Source of the DNA: JBAROU01 sp049642385
GTDB lineage: Bacteria > Chloroflexota > Dehalococcoidia > DSTF01 > RBG-16-68-14
Reading direction: 5' to 3'
Assembly (NCBI GenBank): GCA_049642385.1
Contig: JBAROU010000151.1
Span: forward strand, 1 to 13,903
Length of the DNA stretch: 13,903 nt
The notes beneath the pieces are model-generated. The model was not told the DNA's origin, searched no databases, and was given only the letters and a program-made list of their open reading frames with translations. A program made the translations under genes and the position numbers. Shown here piece after piece: positions 6,090 through 12,556 of the stretch. Numbering within the stretch: position 1 is the stretch's first letter; every line of letters begins with the position of its first letter.

Positions 6090-7220
6090 GTGTCCGATTC
6101 CCCGGTCCTCATTGTCTTCCTCGGCGGCATGCATGGCAGCCTAATCGAAGACCAGCTCGGACAAGCGCTCGCCGAAGCTGGCCTTGACGTACTCGAAGAA
6201 GGGCTCGCCACAGGCGCCTTCGCAGAAGCGGTCTTGGTCAGCGACAACGACGTGCTTGCCCAACGACTGCCGTCAGGCGTAACGCTTGACCGCGACGCCG
6301 GGCCGTTTCACTTCGGCCGACGCCTGACTCAGGTGATCGTACGCGGTGGTATCGAGCGGCCGGTGTACGTTGGTGCTGGCGGCGTGCCGCTGATGCGCGG
6401 GTCAGACCTTGCGGCCGTAGCCCAGCGCCTGCGCAACGCAGATGGCGTCGTCGTCAGCAACAACTATTTCTCGGCCGACCTCGTCGCGTTCGCGCCCGGC
6501 GGGGCCATCGCGCGCATCGAGCCGCCCGTCGGAGACAACATGCTGCCCCGCCTCCTCCACGACCAGGCCGGCCTGGTCAGCGAGCCGCTGCCGCGCGCCA
6601 GCGCCACCCAGTTCAACATCGACTCCCCTGCCGACCTCGCGATCCTCAAGGTGACCGGCGGCGCAGGCCCCAACCTCAGCCGGTTCCTTGAGAGCTTCGA
6701 AGCTGACGTCGATACCTACCGCCGCGTCATGTGCTGCCTCGTCGACCCGGAAGCGGAGCTGCTGCTCGCGGGCCGTGTGGGTAGCCAGGTCTGGCCCTAC
6801 CTCGAGACCGAAACCGCCTGCCGGCTGCGCGTGTACTCCGAGGAGCGCGGGATGCAGGCGGCCGGTCGTGACGCCTCGGGCGAGGCGCGCTCGCTCCTCG
6901 CCTTCCACCTGCGCGAGGTGGGTTGCGCTCGCTTCTTCGCAGAGTTGGCAGAGATGGCCGACGCCGTCTGCATCGATACGAGGCCGCTCCTCGCTCACCT
7001 CGGACTAGAAGCGTCGCGCGCCGACCGCTTCTGGTCCGACCTCGGCTGCCCGGATCGAATTAAGGAGCCGCTTCTCCGCGAGTTTACCGCCGCTGCCCAC
7101 GACGCGGGCGTGCCGGTGCTGCTGGGCGGTCACTCGCTCGTGGCAGGTGGCCTGATGCTCCTCAACGAAGCGGCCTGGCGAGAGGAAGACCAGCGGCTCT
7201 CGGGCGAGGCCGGCGTTTGA
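6090..7220 (+). CDS. Uncharacterised protein; N-terminal half resembles a nucleotidyltransferase-like fold
   Basis: A 376-aa protein that I cannot assign to a named family. The first half starts with a hydrophobic strand (VLIVFLGG, 6-13) and contains SDNDVLAQ (51-58), FHFGRRL (73-79), VYVGAGGVPLM (92-102) and VVVSNNYFSADL (120-131). It ends in ATQFNIDSPADLAIL (172-186), which resembles the 'IDTPEDL' motif near the end of the nucleotide-binding domain in MobA/CofC/IspD-type nucleotidyltransferases. The canonical GxxxRMG loop of those enzymes is absent. The second half (190-376) is helical-looking, with a closing hydrophobic VPVLLGGHSLVAGGLMLL (341-358). The start is GTG at 6090 with GGGAG (6078-6082) 7 nt upstream. 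It lies 24 nt behind the kinase gene, so probably the same operon. No signal peptide. Catalysis is unproven. Confidence 0.75.
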   Translation: MSDSPVLIVFLGGMHGSLIEDQLGQALAEAGLDVLEEGLATGAFAEAVLVSDNDVLAQRLPSGVTLDRDAGPFHFGRRLTQVIVRGGIERPVYVGAGGVPLMRGSDLAAVAQRLRNADGVVVSNNYFSADLVAFAPGGAIARIEPPVGDNMLPRLLHDQAGLVSEPLPRASATQFNIDSPADLAILKVTGGAGPNLSRFLESFEADVDTYRRVMCCLVDPEAELLLAGRVGSQVWPYLETETACRLRVYSEERGMQAAGRDASGEARSLLAFHLREVGCARFFAELAEMADAVCIDTRPLLAHLGLEASRADRFWSDLGCPDRIKEPLLREFTAAAHDAGVPVLLGGHSLVAGGLMLLNEAAWREEDQRLSGEAGV

Positions 7221-7245
7221 CCACCGTTCGAGGCGGGCCTACTAT
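7217..7245 (+). promoter_or_regulatory. Promoter of the membrane glycosyltransferase gene
   Basis: TTGACC (7217-7222) overlaps the stop codon of the preceding gene. TACTAT (7240-7245) follows after 17 nt. Transcription would begin near 7252, about 11 nt before the ATG, leaving a very short leader. Strong -35, moderate -10. Confidence 0.5.
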
Positions 7246-7262
7246 GGACGCAGCGCGAACGG

Positions 7263-8852
7263 ATGGACGCCACACGTCCCGCCGGTGAACAGGGGAGCGC
7301 TTCGACCGGGCCGGTCGGGGCGGCGGCAGGCGCTCTCGAATTGATGCGCGATCTCCGCGCACGCGCGCTGGCCTTCTGGGAACTGTGGCCGCTCCTCGGC
7401 GTCGCCCTCATCTCGACGCTTGTCTACCTCCAGAGCGCGCCGCTCGCCGGCCTGCCTTTCGACGACAGCTACATCAGCCTCCAGTTCGCGCGGAACCTCG
7501 CCGCGCACGGCTTCCTAACCTTCGATGGAGAGACCGCGTCCGCCGGCGCGACGAGCGTGCTGCACGTCGTCATCCTCGCAGTGCCAATCAAGCTCGGCGT
7601 CGAACCGGTCAAGGCCAGCCTCGCGCTGGGCGTGCTGCTCCACCTCGGGCTCGTCGTCGCGGTGTACTGTCTCTCCTGGACGATTTTCCGTGATCGGCTC
7701 GCGGCGTCCCTGGCGGCAGGCTCGGTCGCCGCTGTGGGCTACATGCTGCTCGATGCGCTCAACGGCATGGAGACGACGCTGTTCATGCTCATCACGACCG
7801 CTGCCGCCGCTGCATTCTTAGGCGCAAAGAGCGATCGCGCTACGTTGCTCGCGGGCGTCCTCGCGGCGCTCGCCGTGCTCACCCGACCCGAAGGCGTGCT
7901 GCTCGCCGGCGCGATGGTGGTCTACGATGCCGTCGATCCGGCACGCGGTGGGCCGCTGAACGCGGCCGCGTCGCTGCGCCGGCTGGCGTTGCTCGCCGGG
8001 CCGAGCGTTGTCGTCCTGATCGGCCTGACGGCGTACTACGGGGCGACGACCGACTCGTTCACGCCCGGCACAGCGACCGCCAAGCTGCGTTTCTTCCAGG
8101 AGTACAAATTCCCCTTAGTTGACAAGTCGCGTCTCCTGGAGTCCGGCCTAGGCAACTTTGCCGCGCCGCTCTGGCCGTGGCTCGCGCTCGCGGCCTTCGC
8201 CGCGCGCCGGCGACAGACGCTCCTCTTCGCAATCTTCTGGCTCTCCTTCATCGCGATGTACTTCTGGCTGTTCCCCGGCGGCATCACGCACTACTGGTAT
8301 CGCTATCAGCACGTCTTCCTGCCCCCGCTTGTCGTCTACGGCGCAGCTGGCGCGGCGTTTCTTGCTCGCAAGGTCACGTTCCGGTCATGGGAATGGGCTG
8401 TCGGCGGGGCGATCGGCCTCGTGCTGCTGGGCTTCGTCGCTCTCCAGTACGAGAGTTTCCGCAGCTCCTACGTGGGTGAGATCAAGCTAAACGAGGAGCG
8501 CCAGGTGGCGACTGCCAAGCTCCTCAAGCAGCTCGTCCCGCCTGGCGGCTCGATCGCGACGCACGACATCGGCGCGATCGGCTACTTCCCAGATCGTAGC
8601 GTGATCGACCTCGTCGGGCTCGTGAACCCGGACGTTGTCAAGTACAACAACGATCGCAACCTGCGCGAGTACGTGGACCGCGTACGCCCCGACTTCATCG
8701 TCGTGTTTCTGTCCTGGGAGCGTAACTTCCTACACCTGGGCCTGGCGGATGACCCGCAGCTTTTCGAACTCGTGATCCCGCCCGATGGCACAGGGAACTT
8801 TATGGTGTATCGGACGCACTACGAACGTCCGGCTCAGGCTGGACGGGAATGA
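7263..8852 (+). CDS. Multi-pass membrane GT-C type glycosyltransferase
   Basis: A 529-aa integral membrane protein with about ten hydrophobic segments, the first near residues 40-58. Right after it comes FDDSYISLQFARN (66-78): a paired acidic motif in the first outer loop, the usual catalytic site of GT-C enzymes that use polyprenyl-phosphate sugars. NGMETTLF (167-174) and LTRPEG (206-211) are also seen in AftB-like and related bacterial GT-C proteins. The last ~130 residues look like a soluble outer domain (SIATHDIGAIGYFPD, VIDLVGLVNPD). The likely role is transfer of a sugar to an envelope glycan, lipid or protein on the outer face of the membrane; donor and acceptor are unknown. The ATG at 7263 lies 42 nt after the previous stop with no clear ribosome site. 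Its 3' end overlaps the opposite gene by 53 bp. Confidence 0.8.
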   Translation: MDATRPAGEQGSASTGPVGAAAGALELMRDLRARALAFWELWPLLGVALISTLVYLQSAPLAGLPFDDSYISLQFARNLAAHGFLTFDGETASAGATSVLHVVILAVPIKLGVEPVKASLALGVLLHLGLVVAVYCLSWTIFRDRLAASLAAGSVAAVGYMLLDALNGMETTLFMLITTAAAAAFLGAKSDRATLLAGVLAALAVLTRPEGVLLAGAMVVYDAVDPARGGPLNAAASLRRLALLAGPSVVVLIGLTAYYGATTDSFTPGTATAKLRFFQEYKFPLVDKSRLLESGLGNFAAPLWPWLALAAFAARRRQTLLFAIFWLSFIAMYFWLFPGGITHYWYRYQHVFLPPLVVYGAAGAAFLARKVTFRSWEWAVGGAIGLVLLGFVALQYESFRSSYVGEIKLNEERQVATAKLLKQLVPPGGSIATHDIGAIGYFPDRSVIDLVGLVNPDVVKYNNDRNLREYVDRVRPDFIVVFLSWERNFLHLGLADDPQLFELVIPPDGTGNFMVYRTHYERPAQAGRE

Positions 8853-10161
8853 AGTAGCTAATCCGGCCCGCGCCGTTCTCGACGACGTAGACCGTTCCGT
8901 CTGGCCCCACCGTCACGTCCAGCGGCCGCTGGAGGACATCCGGCGAGAAGCGCGAGATCGCGACCACACTCGTTCCGTCACTCGAAAGCTGCACCCGCCA
9001 GACTCGCCCCTGCGCCCACTCGACGTAGATCAAGTCGCCCCGCATGCGCCCGCCGAAGGCGTCGGCCGTGTACTCGACCAGCCCGTCCGCGGAGGTGGAG
9101 TAGCCCAGCAGCGCGATCGGCGGCGTCGCACCGGCCGAGGCGTCGAGCGGGATCGCGTAGGTGCACTGCCGCGGGTCCGAGCGGCCACGGTTGCGGTTCG
9201 CGTGGCCGTAGTAGTGCCCATCGAGCACCAGGTTCAGCTCGTCCGGCGCCGTCGGGTCGGGCGGCCCGTCCGTTTCGCAGTCGAGCGCTTGGATAGGGCT
9301 GCGGTTCGGGCCGTTATCCGTCGCGTAGATACGCCCGTTTGAGTGGACGACGAGGTCGTAGGGGTTGCGGAAGCCGCTCGCGAAGACCCGAACATCTCCG
9401 CTCACCTGTTCCGTCGTCACGCTGGGTGGGCCAGGTGGATCGTACTGAATCGCGCCGTCGAACGCGGGATCGTCGATGTCGGCCACCAGGACCGCGCCCG
9501 AAAGCGGGCTCTCCGAACGTCCCTGCGCGCCCGTGACGCCTGCGTTCGTCGCGCTCCCCTGCGCGATGTACAGGCGCCCTTGGCCATCGAACGCGAGGCC
9601 GTTCGTAGCGTGCTCCCGTGGCGACACCGGCAGCCCCGTGATGATGTCGACCGGCGTAAAGTCCGGAGCCACGAGCTTCGAAACCTTGCTGGGGTAGGGT
9701 GGCGCGTCGCCGCCGGCGAAGACGCTGGTCTGCGTGATATACAGCGTTAGTGGCGCGGGCGAGTCGCTCGGGTTGAACGCGATGCCGAGCACGTCCTGAA
9801 GCTCGGCTGTCGTGGCGATTGTCTCCACGTTCGTGACCGTGAACCCATCGAGTGTGAGCGCAAGGATCCGTCCGTTCACCTGCGAGACGTACAGCCGCCC
9901 GTCCGGCCCGAAGGCCAGCGACGAAGGGTCTTTGAGGCCCACATTCGACGGCAACTCCAGCGTTCTGTGGTCGAAGCGGAGGGCCGGATCGGGTTTCGCC
10001 AGCGGCGCCGGGTCGTGCGATCGGTCGGGCGGGAGGGTGAGCGCCGTGGGCGAGGCCGTGGCCCCGCTGACGGGAGTGGGCTGCGGTTCGCTCGCGCTGC
10101 CGCCGCACGCCGCGCCGGCGAACGTGAGGAGCAGCAGCGCGGCAGGTAGGGCTCGCTTCAT
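8800..10161 (-). CDS. Lipoprotein of the PQQ-dependent sugar dehydrogenase (GSDH) beta-propeller family
   Basis: A 453-aa exported protein. The N-terminus MKRALPAALLLLTFAGAAC has a charged start, a hydrophobic core and Cys19 in a lipobox-like AGAAC, slightly off consensus. A Pro/Ser/Thr-rich linker (20-65) follows. The body is a six-bladed propeller typical of soluble glucose/sorbosone dehydrogenases: LKDPSSLAFGPDGRLYV (76-92), HATNGLAFDGQGRLYIAQG (184-202), FASGFRNPYDL (260-270), DELNLVLDGHYYG (307-319), and a closing VTVGPDGTVYVVENG. It would oxidise a sugar or alcohol outside the membrane with PQQ, if PQQ is supplied; many family members have no proven activity. The ATG at 10161 gives the clean signal peptide; an in-frame GTG 12 nt upstream is possible, and the longer open frame (to 10269) adds only charged residues. 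Diverges from glyA. Confidence 0.85.
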   Translation of the reverse strand: MKRALPAALLLLTFAGAACGGSASEPQPTPVSGATASPTALTLPPDRSHDPAPLAKPDPALRFDHRTLELPSNVGLKDPSSLAFGPDGRLYVSQVNGRILALTLDGFTVTNVETIATTAELQDVLGIAFNPSDSPAPLTLYITQTSVFAGGDAPPYPSKVSKLVAPDFTPVDIITGLPVSPREHATNGLAFDGQGRLYIAQGSATNAGVTGAQGRSESPLSGAVLVADIDDPAFDGAIQYDPPGPPSVTTEQVSGDVRVFASGFRNPYDLVVHSNGRIYATDNGPNRSPIQALDCETDGPPDPTAPDELNLVLDGHYYGHANRNRGRSDPRQCTYAIPLDASAGATPPIALLGYSTSADGLVEYTADAFGGRMRGDLIYVEWAQGRVWRVQLSSDGTSVVAISRFSPDVLQRPLDVTVGPDGTVYVVENGAGRISYFIPVQPEPDVRSASDTP

Positions 10162-10171
10162 CGCGAGCGTC

Positions 10172-10200
10172 ACGGTAGTTGAGTGGCGCGCGACGAGCAA
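10172..10200 (-). promoter_or_regulatory. Candidate promoter of the GSDH-like lipoprotein gene
   Basis: On the - strand TTGCTC (10200-10195) and TACCGT (10177-10172) are 17 nt apart. The -10 ends 10 nt before the ATG, implying a leader of only about 2-4 nt and no ribosome site. The boxes are moderate matches. Confidence 0.35.
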
Positions 10201-10209
10201 GCGCGAGCG

Positions 10210-10238
10210 TTGACGGTCGTTCGAGGCTCGGCTACACT
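10210..10238 (+). promoter_or_regulatory. Sigma70-type promoter of glyA
   Basis: TTGACG (10210-10215) and TACACT (10233-10238) with a 17-nt spacer. Transcription would start near 10245, giving a leader of about 160 nt before glyA, unusually long for this compact region. Confidence 0.65.
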
Positions 10239-10245
10239 GCGCTTG

Positions 10246-10403
10246 AGGTGGGAATCTCCATGACAGCACACGGACAAACGCCGATTTCAGGAGCTATGTC
10301 CAACCCTCGATGAGGGCGTTGGTCGTCGAATTGCTCGGGCCACGTCCTCAAGGGGCGTGGCTCGTTTCGTTACCGGGCTCAGCAGCAGGAGAGGTGCCAG
10401 GCG
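10246..10403 (+). ncRNA. Structured glyA leader RNA, possible riboswitch or attenuator
   Basis: Several pairings are visible. GGACA (10272-10276) pairs with TGTCC (10297-10301). AACGCC (10277-10282), inside that loop, can pair with GGCGTT (10315-10320), making a pseudoknot. Alternatively GTTGG (10318-10322) and GAGG (10312-10315) pair with CCAAC-CCTC (10300-10308), which excludes the pseudoknot. A strong terminator-like hairpin follows, and the ribosome site AGGAGAGGT (10387-10395) ends 8 nt before the ATG. I could not match it to glycine, ZTP, THF or T-box consensus elements. The ligand, if any, is unknown. The structures are hand-drawn and not energy-minimised. Confidence 0.4.
10336..10371 (+). 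terminator. Terminator-like hairpin (attenuator) in the glyA leader
   Basis: Bases 10336-10347 pair with 10353-10364 in a 12-bp stem (ten Watson-Crick pairs, two G-T) around the loop TCAAG. The core is GCCACG/CGTGGC. It is followed at once by TTTCGTT (10365-10371). It ends 32 nt before the glyA start and after the glyA promoter, so it would act as an attenuator rather than as an end-of-gene terminator. The T tract is interrupted, which lowers certainty. Confidence 0.45.
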
Positions 10404-11672
10404 ATGCTCGACGTTGAAGAGGCGAAGTTGACGCTGGAGCAGGTCGATCCGGAAATAGCGGAGCTCATCCGCGAGGAGGAGCGCTACCAGGCCGAGACGG
10501 TGCGCCTGATCCCATCCGAGAACTACGCCTCGGCGGCCGTGATCGAGGCCACCGGCTCCGTCCTCACGAACAAGTACTCGGAAGGCTACCCGGGCAAGCG
10601 CTACTACGAGGGCCAGCGCTACATCGACCGCCTCGAGACGCTCGTTCAGGATCGCGCCAAGGCGCTCTTCGGCGTGGAGCACGCGAACGTACAGCCCTAC
10701 TCAGGCTCGCCAGCGAATATGGCCGTCTACTACGCCCTCCTCGAACCGGGCGACACGATCCTCGGCATGAGCCTGCCCGACGGCGGGCACTTGACGCACG
10801 GCTGGAAGGTCAACTTCTCGGCGCGCTTCTACCGTGCTGTCCAATACACCGTCGACCCGACGACGCACCTGATCGACTATGACCAGGTGCGCGACCTCGC
10901 CCGCAAGGAGCGCCCGCAGATCCTCGTCGCGGGCGCGACGGCGTACCCGCGCCAGTTCGACTTCGCGAGGCTGGGCGAGATCGCCCGCGAGGTGGACGCC
11001 TACTTCCTCGCCGACGTCTCCCACATCGCCGGCCTGATCGTTGCTGGTGCCCACCCCGACCCGGCGCCCTACGCCGACGCGATCACGACGACGACCCACA
11101 AGACGCTGCGCGGCCCGCGTGGCGCGATGATCCTCTCGCGCGAAGAGCACGCCGATGCGATCGATCGCGCTGTCTTCCCTGCGCTACAGGGCGGGCCCCA
11201 CAATCACACCACGGCCGCCATCGGCGTCGCCCTGCGCGAGGCCTCGACCGAGGCGTTCCGCGCGTACGGGCACCAGGTCGTCACGAACGCCAAGGCGCTG
11301 GCCGGCGAGCTGCTCGAGCGCGGCTTCACGCTCATCTCGGGCGGCACGGACAATCACTTGATCCTCATCGATGTGACGAACAAGGGTGTGATTGGCAAGA
11401 AAGCGGCCAGGGCGCTTGACCGCGCGGGCATCGTCACTAACTACAACACCATCCCGAACGACCCACGCAAGCCGTTCAGCCCTAGCGGCATCCGCATCGG
11501 CACCCCCTCGGTCACATCGCGAGGTATGCGTGAAGCAGAGATGCGCCAGATCGCCACGTGGATGGACCAGGTGATCGCAGCGCCTGACGACGAGTCTGTC
11601 GCTGAGCGCGTGCGCGGTGAAGTACGCGAGCTGTGCGCTTCGTTTCCCGCGCCCGGCGTGCCTGTTCGTTAG
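10404..11672 (+). CDS. glyA: Serine hydroxymethyltransferase
   Basis: A 422-aa PLP enzyme that interconverts serine and glycine while moving a one-carbon unit to tetrahydrofolate, the main source of C1 units for purine, thymidylate and methionine synthesis. Complete family motifs are visible: RLIPSENYAS (34-43), LTNKYSEGYPGKRYYEG (54-70), QPYSGSPANMAVY (97-109), GGHLTHG (127-133), ADVSHIAGLIVAG (203-215, with the PLP-contacting Asp and His), and TTTTHKTLRGPRG (228-240), whose K233 is the Schiff-base lysine. Length is normal for a bacterial enzyme. The start MLDVEE has a good ribosome site (AGGAGAGGT, 10387-10395). The gene stands alone behind its own promoter and long leader; the next promoter begins immediately after its stop codon. 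Confidence 0.98.
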   Translation: MLDVEEAKLTLEQVDPEIAELIREEERYQAETVRLIPSENYASAAVIEATGSVLTNKYSEGYPGKRYYEGQRYIDRLETLVQDRAKALFGVEHANVQPYSGSPANMAVYYALLEPGDTILGMSLPDGGHLTHGWKVNFSARFYRAVQYTVDPTTHLIDYDQVRDLARKERPQILVAGATAYPRQFDFARLGEIAREVDAYFLADVSHIAGLIVAGAHPDPAPYADAITTTTHKTLRGPRGAMILSREEHADAIDRAVFPALQGGPHNHTTAAIGVALREASTEAFRAYGHQVVTNAKALAGELLERGFTLISGGTDNHLILIDVTNKGVIGKKAARALDRAGIVTNYNTIPNDPRKPFSPSGIRIGTPSVTSRGMREAEMRQIATWMDQVIAAPDDESVAERVRGEVRELCASFPAPGVPVR

Positions 11673-11702
11673 TTGACGAAACCGGCGTAGCCTACCTATA
11701 CT
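11673..11702 (+). promoter_or_regulatory. Promoter of the rpsF-ssb-rpsR operon
   Basis: TTGACG (11673-11678) begins on the base after the glyA stop. TATACT (11697-11702) follows after 18 nt. Transcription starts near 11709. This is one of the best consensus matches in the window, fitting a ribosomal-protein operon. Confidence 0.7.
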
Positions 11703-11708
11703 GATTGG

Positions 11709-11790
11709 GCTGAAACCGGAACGGCTCCGAGCTCGGCGTCCAGACTCGGGATGAGTGAGCCGGGCCGTCTGTTTGATCTTGGGAGGACCA
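11709..11790 (+). promoter_or_regulatory. rpsF leader, candidate S6:S18 autoregulatory motif
   Basis: ACGGC (11721-11725) can pair with GCCGT (11764-11768), and CCGAG (11727-11731) with CTCGG (11745-11749). The 3' side leaves an asymmetric bulge containing CCG (11760-11762). A CCG in a bulge is the known recognition feature of the S6:S18 feedback motif in many rpsF leaders. A competing pairing CGGCTC/GAGCCG (11722-11727/11757-11762) also exists, so the fold is uncertain. Confidence 0.35.
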
Positions 11791-12087
11791 TTGCGAACCT
11801 ACGAACTCGTCGTCATCCTGAGCCCGCAAGTCGCCGATGAGGAGATCGACGGCGCGGTCGAGCGCCTGATCCGACGCCCGATCGAAGACCGCGGCGGCGA
11901 GCTCCAGGAGATCGACCTCTGGGGACGGCGCAAGCTGGCATACCCCATCCAGAAGCAAGTCGAGGGGAACTACGTCGTCACCCACCTCCGGCTCGCCCCG
12001 GAGCAGACGAAGGAGCTGGAGCGGCGACTCCAAATCTCAGAGGAAGTCATGCGCCATCTCTTGGTGCGTCTGGACGAGCAGAGCTAG
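11791..12087 (+). CDS. rpsF: 30S ribosomal protein S6
   Basis: A 98-aa S6, a small-subunit platform protein that binds as a dimer with S18. MRTYELVVILSP is the classical N-terminus, followed by VERLIRRPIEDRGG, IDLWGRRKLAYPI and GNYVVTHLRL; the end EVMRHLLVRLDE is the usual last helix. The start is TTG at 11791, preceded by GGGAGG (11781-11786) 4 nt away. A longer frame from GTG at 11755 would add 12 residues not found in S6 and covers the leader structure, so it was rejected. First gene of an rpsF-ssb-rpsR operon; spacing to ssb is 49 nt. The short C-terminus lacks the acidic tail of E. coli S6. Confidence 0.97.
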   Translation: MRTYELVVILSPQVADEEIDGAVERLIRRPIEDRGGELQEIDLWGRRKLAYPIQKQVEGNYVVTHLRLAPEQTKELERRLQISEEVMRHLLVRLDEQS

Positions 12088-12136
12088 CCAGACCCTAGCG
12101 GTCGACCTAGCTGGAAAGCAGAAGGGAGTTTGCGTC

Positions 12137-12538
12137 ATGGCGGGGCTGAACAAGGTGATGATCATCGGCAACCTGGGCGCCGATCCTGAGATGCGCTACA
12201 CGGCGAACGGGAACGCGGTGGCCACGTTTAGCATGGCGGTTAACCGCAGCTACTCGGGCCCAGATGGGGAACGGAAGGAAGAGACGGAGTGGTTCAACGT
12301 CGTGACCTGGAACAAGCTGGCCGAAACGTGCAGCCAGTACCTGCAGAAGGGTCGCCGCGCCTATGTGGAAGGGCGGCTCCAGACCCGCTCCTGGGAAGGC
12401 CAGGATGGCCAAAAGCGCTATCGAACGGAGATCATCGCCAATACCGTCCTGTTCCTGGATCGGGCGCAGGCGACGCCCATGCCGGACGATAATGGTATGG
12501 TTTCGGAACCAGAAGAACTTCCCGTGGAGCAAACGTAG
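12137..12538 (+). CDS. ssb: Single-stranded DNA-binding protein
   Basis: A 133-aa SSB that coats single-stranded DNA in replication and repair and normally recruits partner proteins through an acidic tail. The OB-fold spans residues 1-110: LNKVMIIGNLGADPEMRYT (4-22), VATFSMAVNRSY (28-39), TEWFNVVTWNKLAE (50-63), YLQKGRRAYVEGRLQTRSW (68-86), RTEIIANTVLFL (96-107). The tail is short (about 25 residues) and acidic but ends in EELPVEQT, not in the usual DDDIPF-like tip with terminal Phe. A ribosome site GGGAG (12124-12128) lies 8 nt before the ATG. Position between rpsF and rpsR is the classical arrangement, which supports its being the main chromosomal SSB. Confidence 0.96.
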   Translation: MAGLNKVMIIGNLGADPEMRYTANGNAVATFSMAVNRSYSGPDGERKEETEWFNVVTWNKLAETCSQYLQKGRRAYVEGRLQTRSWEGQDGQKRYRTEIIANTVLFLDRAQATPMPDDNGMVSEPEELPVEQT

Positions 12539-12556
12539 GACGAGGAGCGCGATCCG

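Noticed and set aside
7244..7288. A 14-codon upstream frame overlapping the start of the glycosyltransferase gene
   Set aside because: Its ATG lies within the predicted -10 region, upstream of the expected transcript start, and it has no ribosome site.
10246..10403. Known riboswitch (glycine, ZTP/pfl, THF) or T-box in the glyA leader
   Set aside because: I could not find the conserved core strings of these classes; a GGTGGGAA stretch near 10247 recalls part of ZTP but the rest of that motif is missing. A covariance scan could overturn this.
11755..11790. Upstream GTG start for rpsF
   Set aside because: It would add 12 residues foreign to S6, lacks a ribosome site, and the TTG at 11791 has a GGGAGG and gives the conserved N-terminus.
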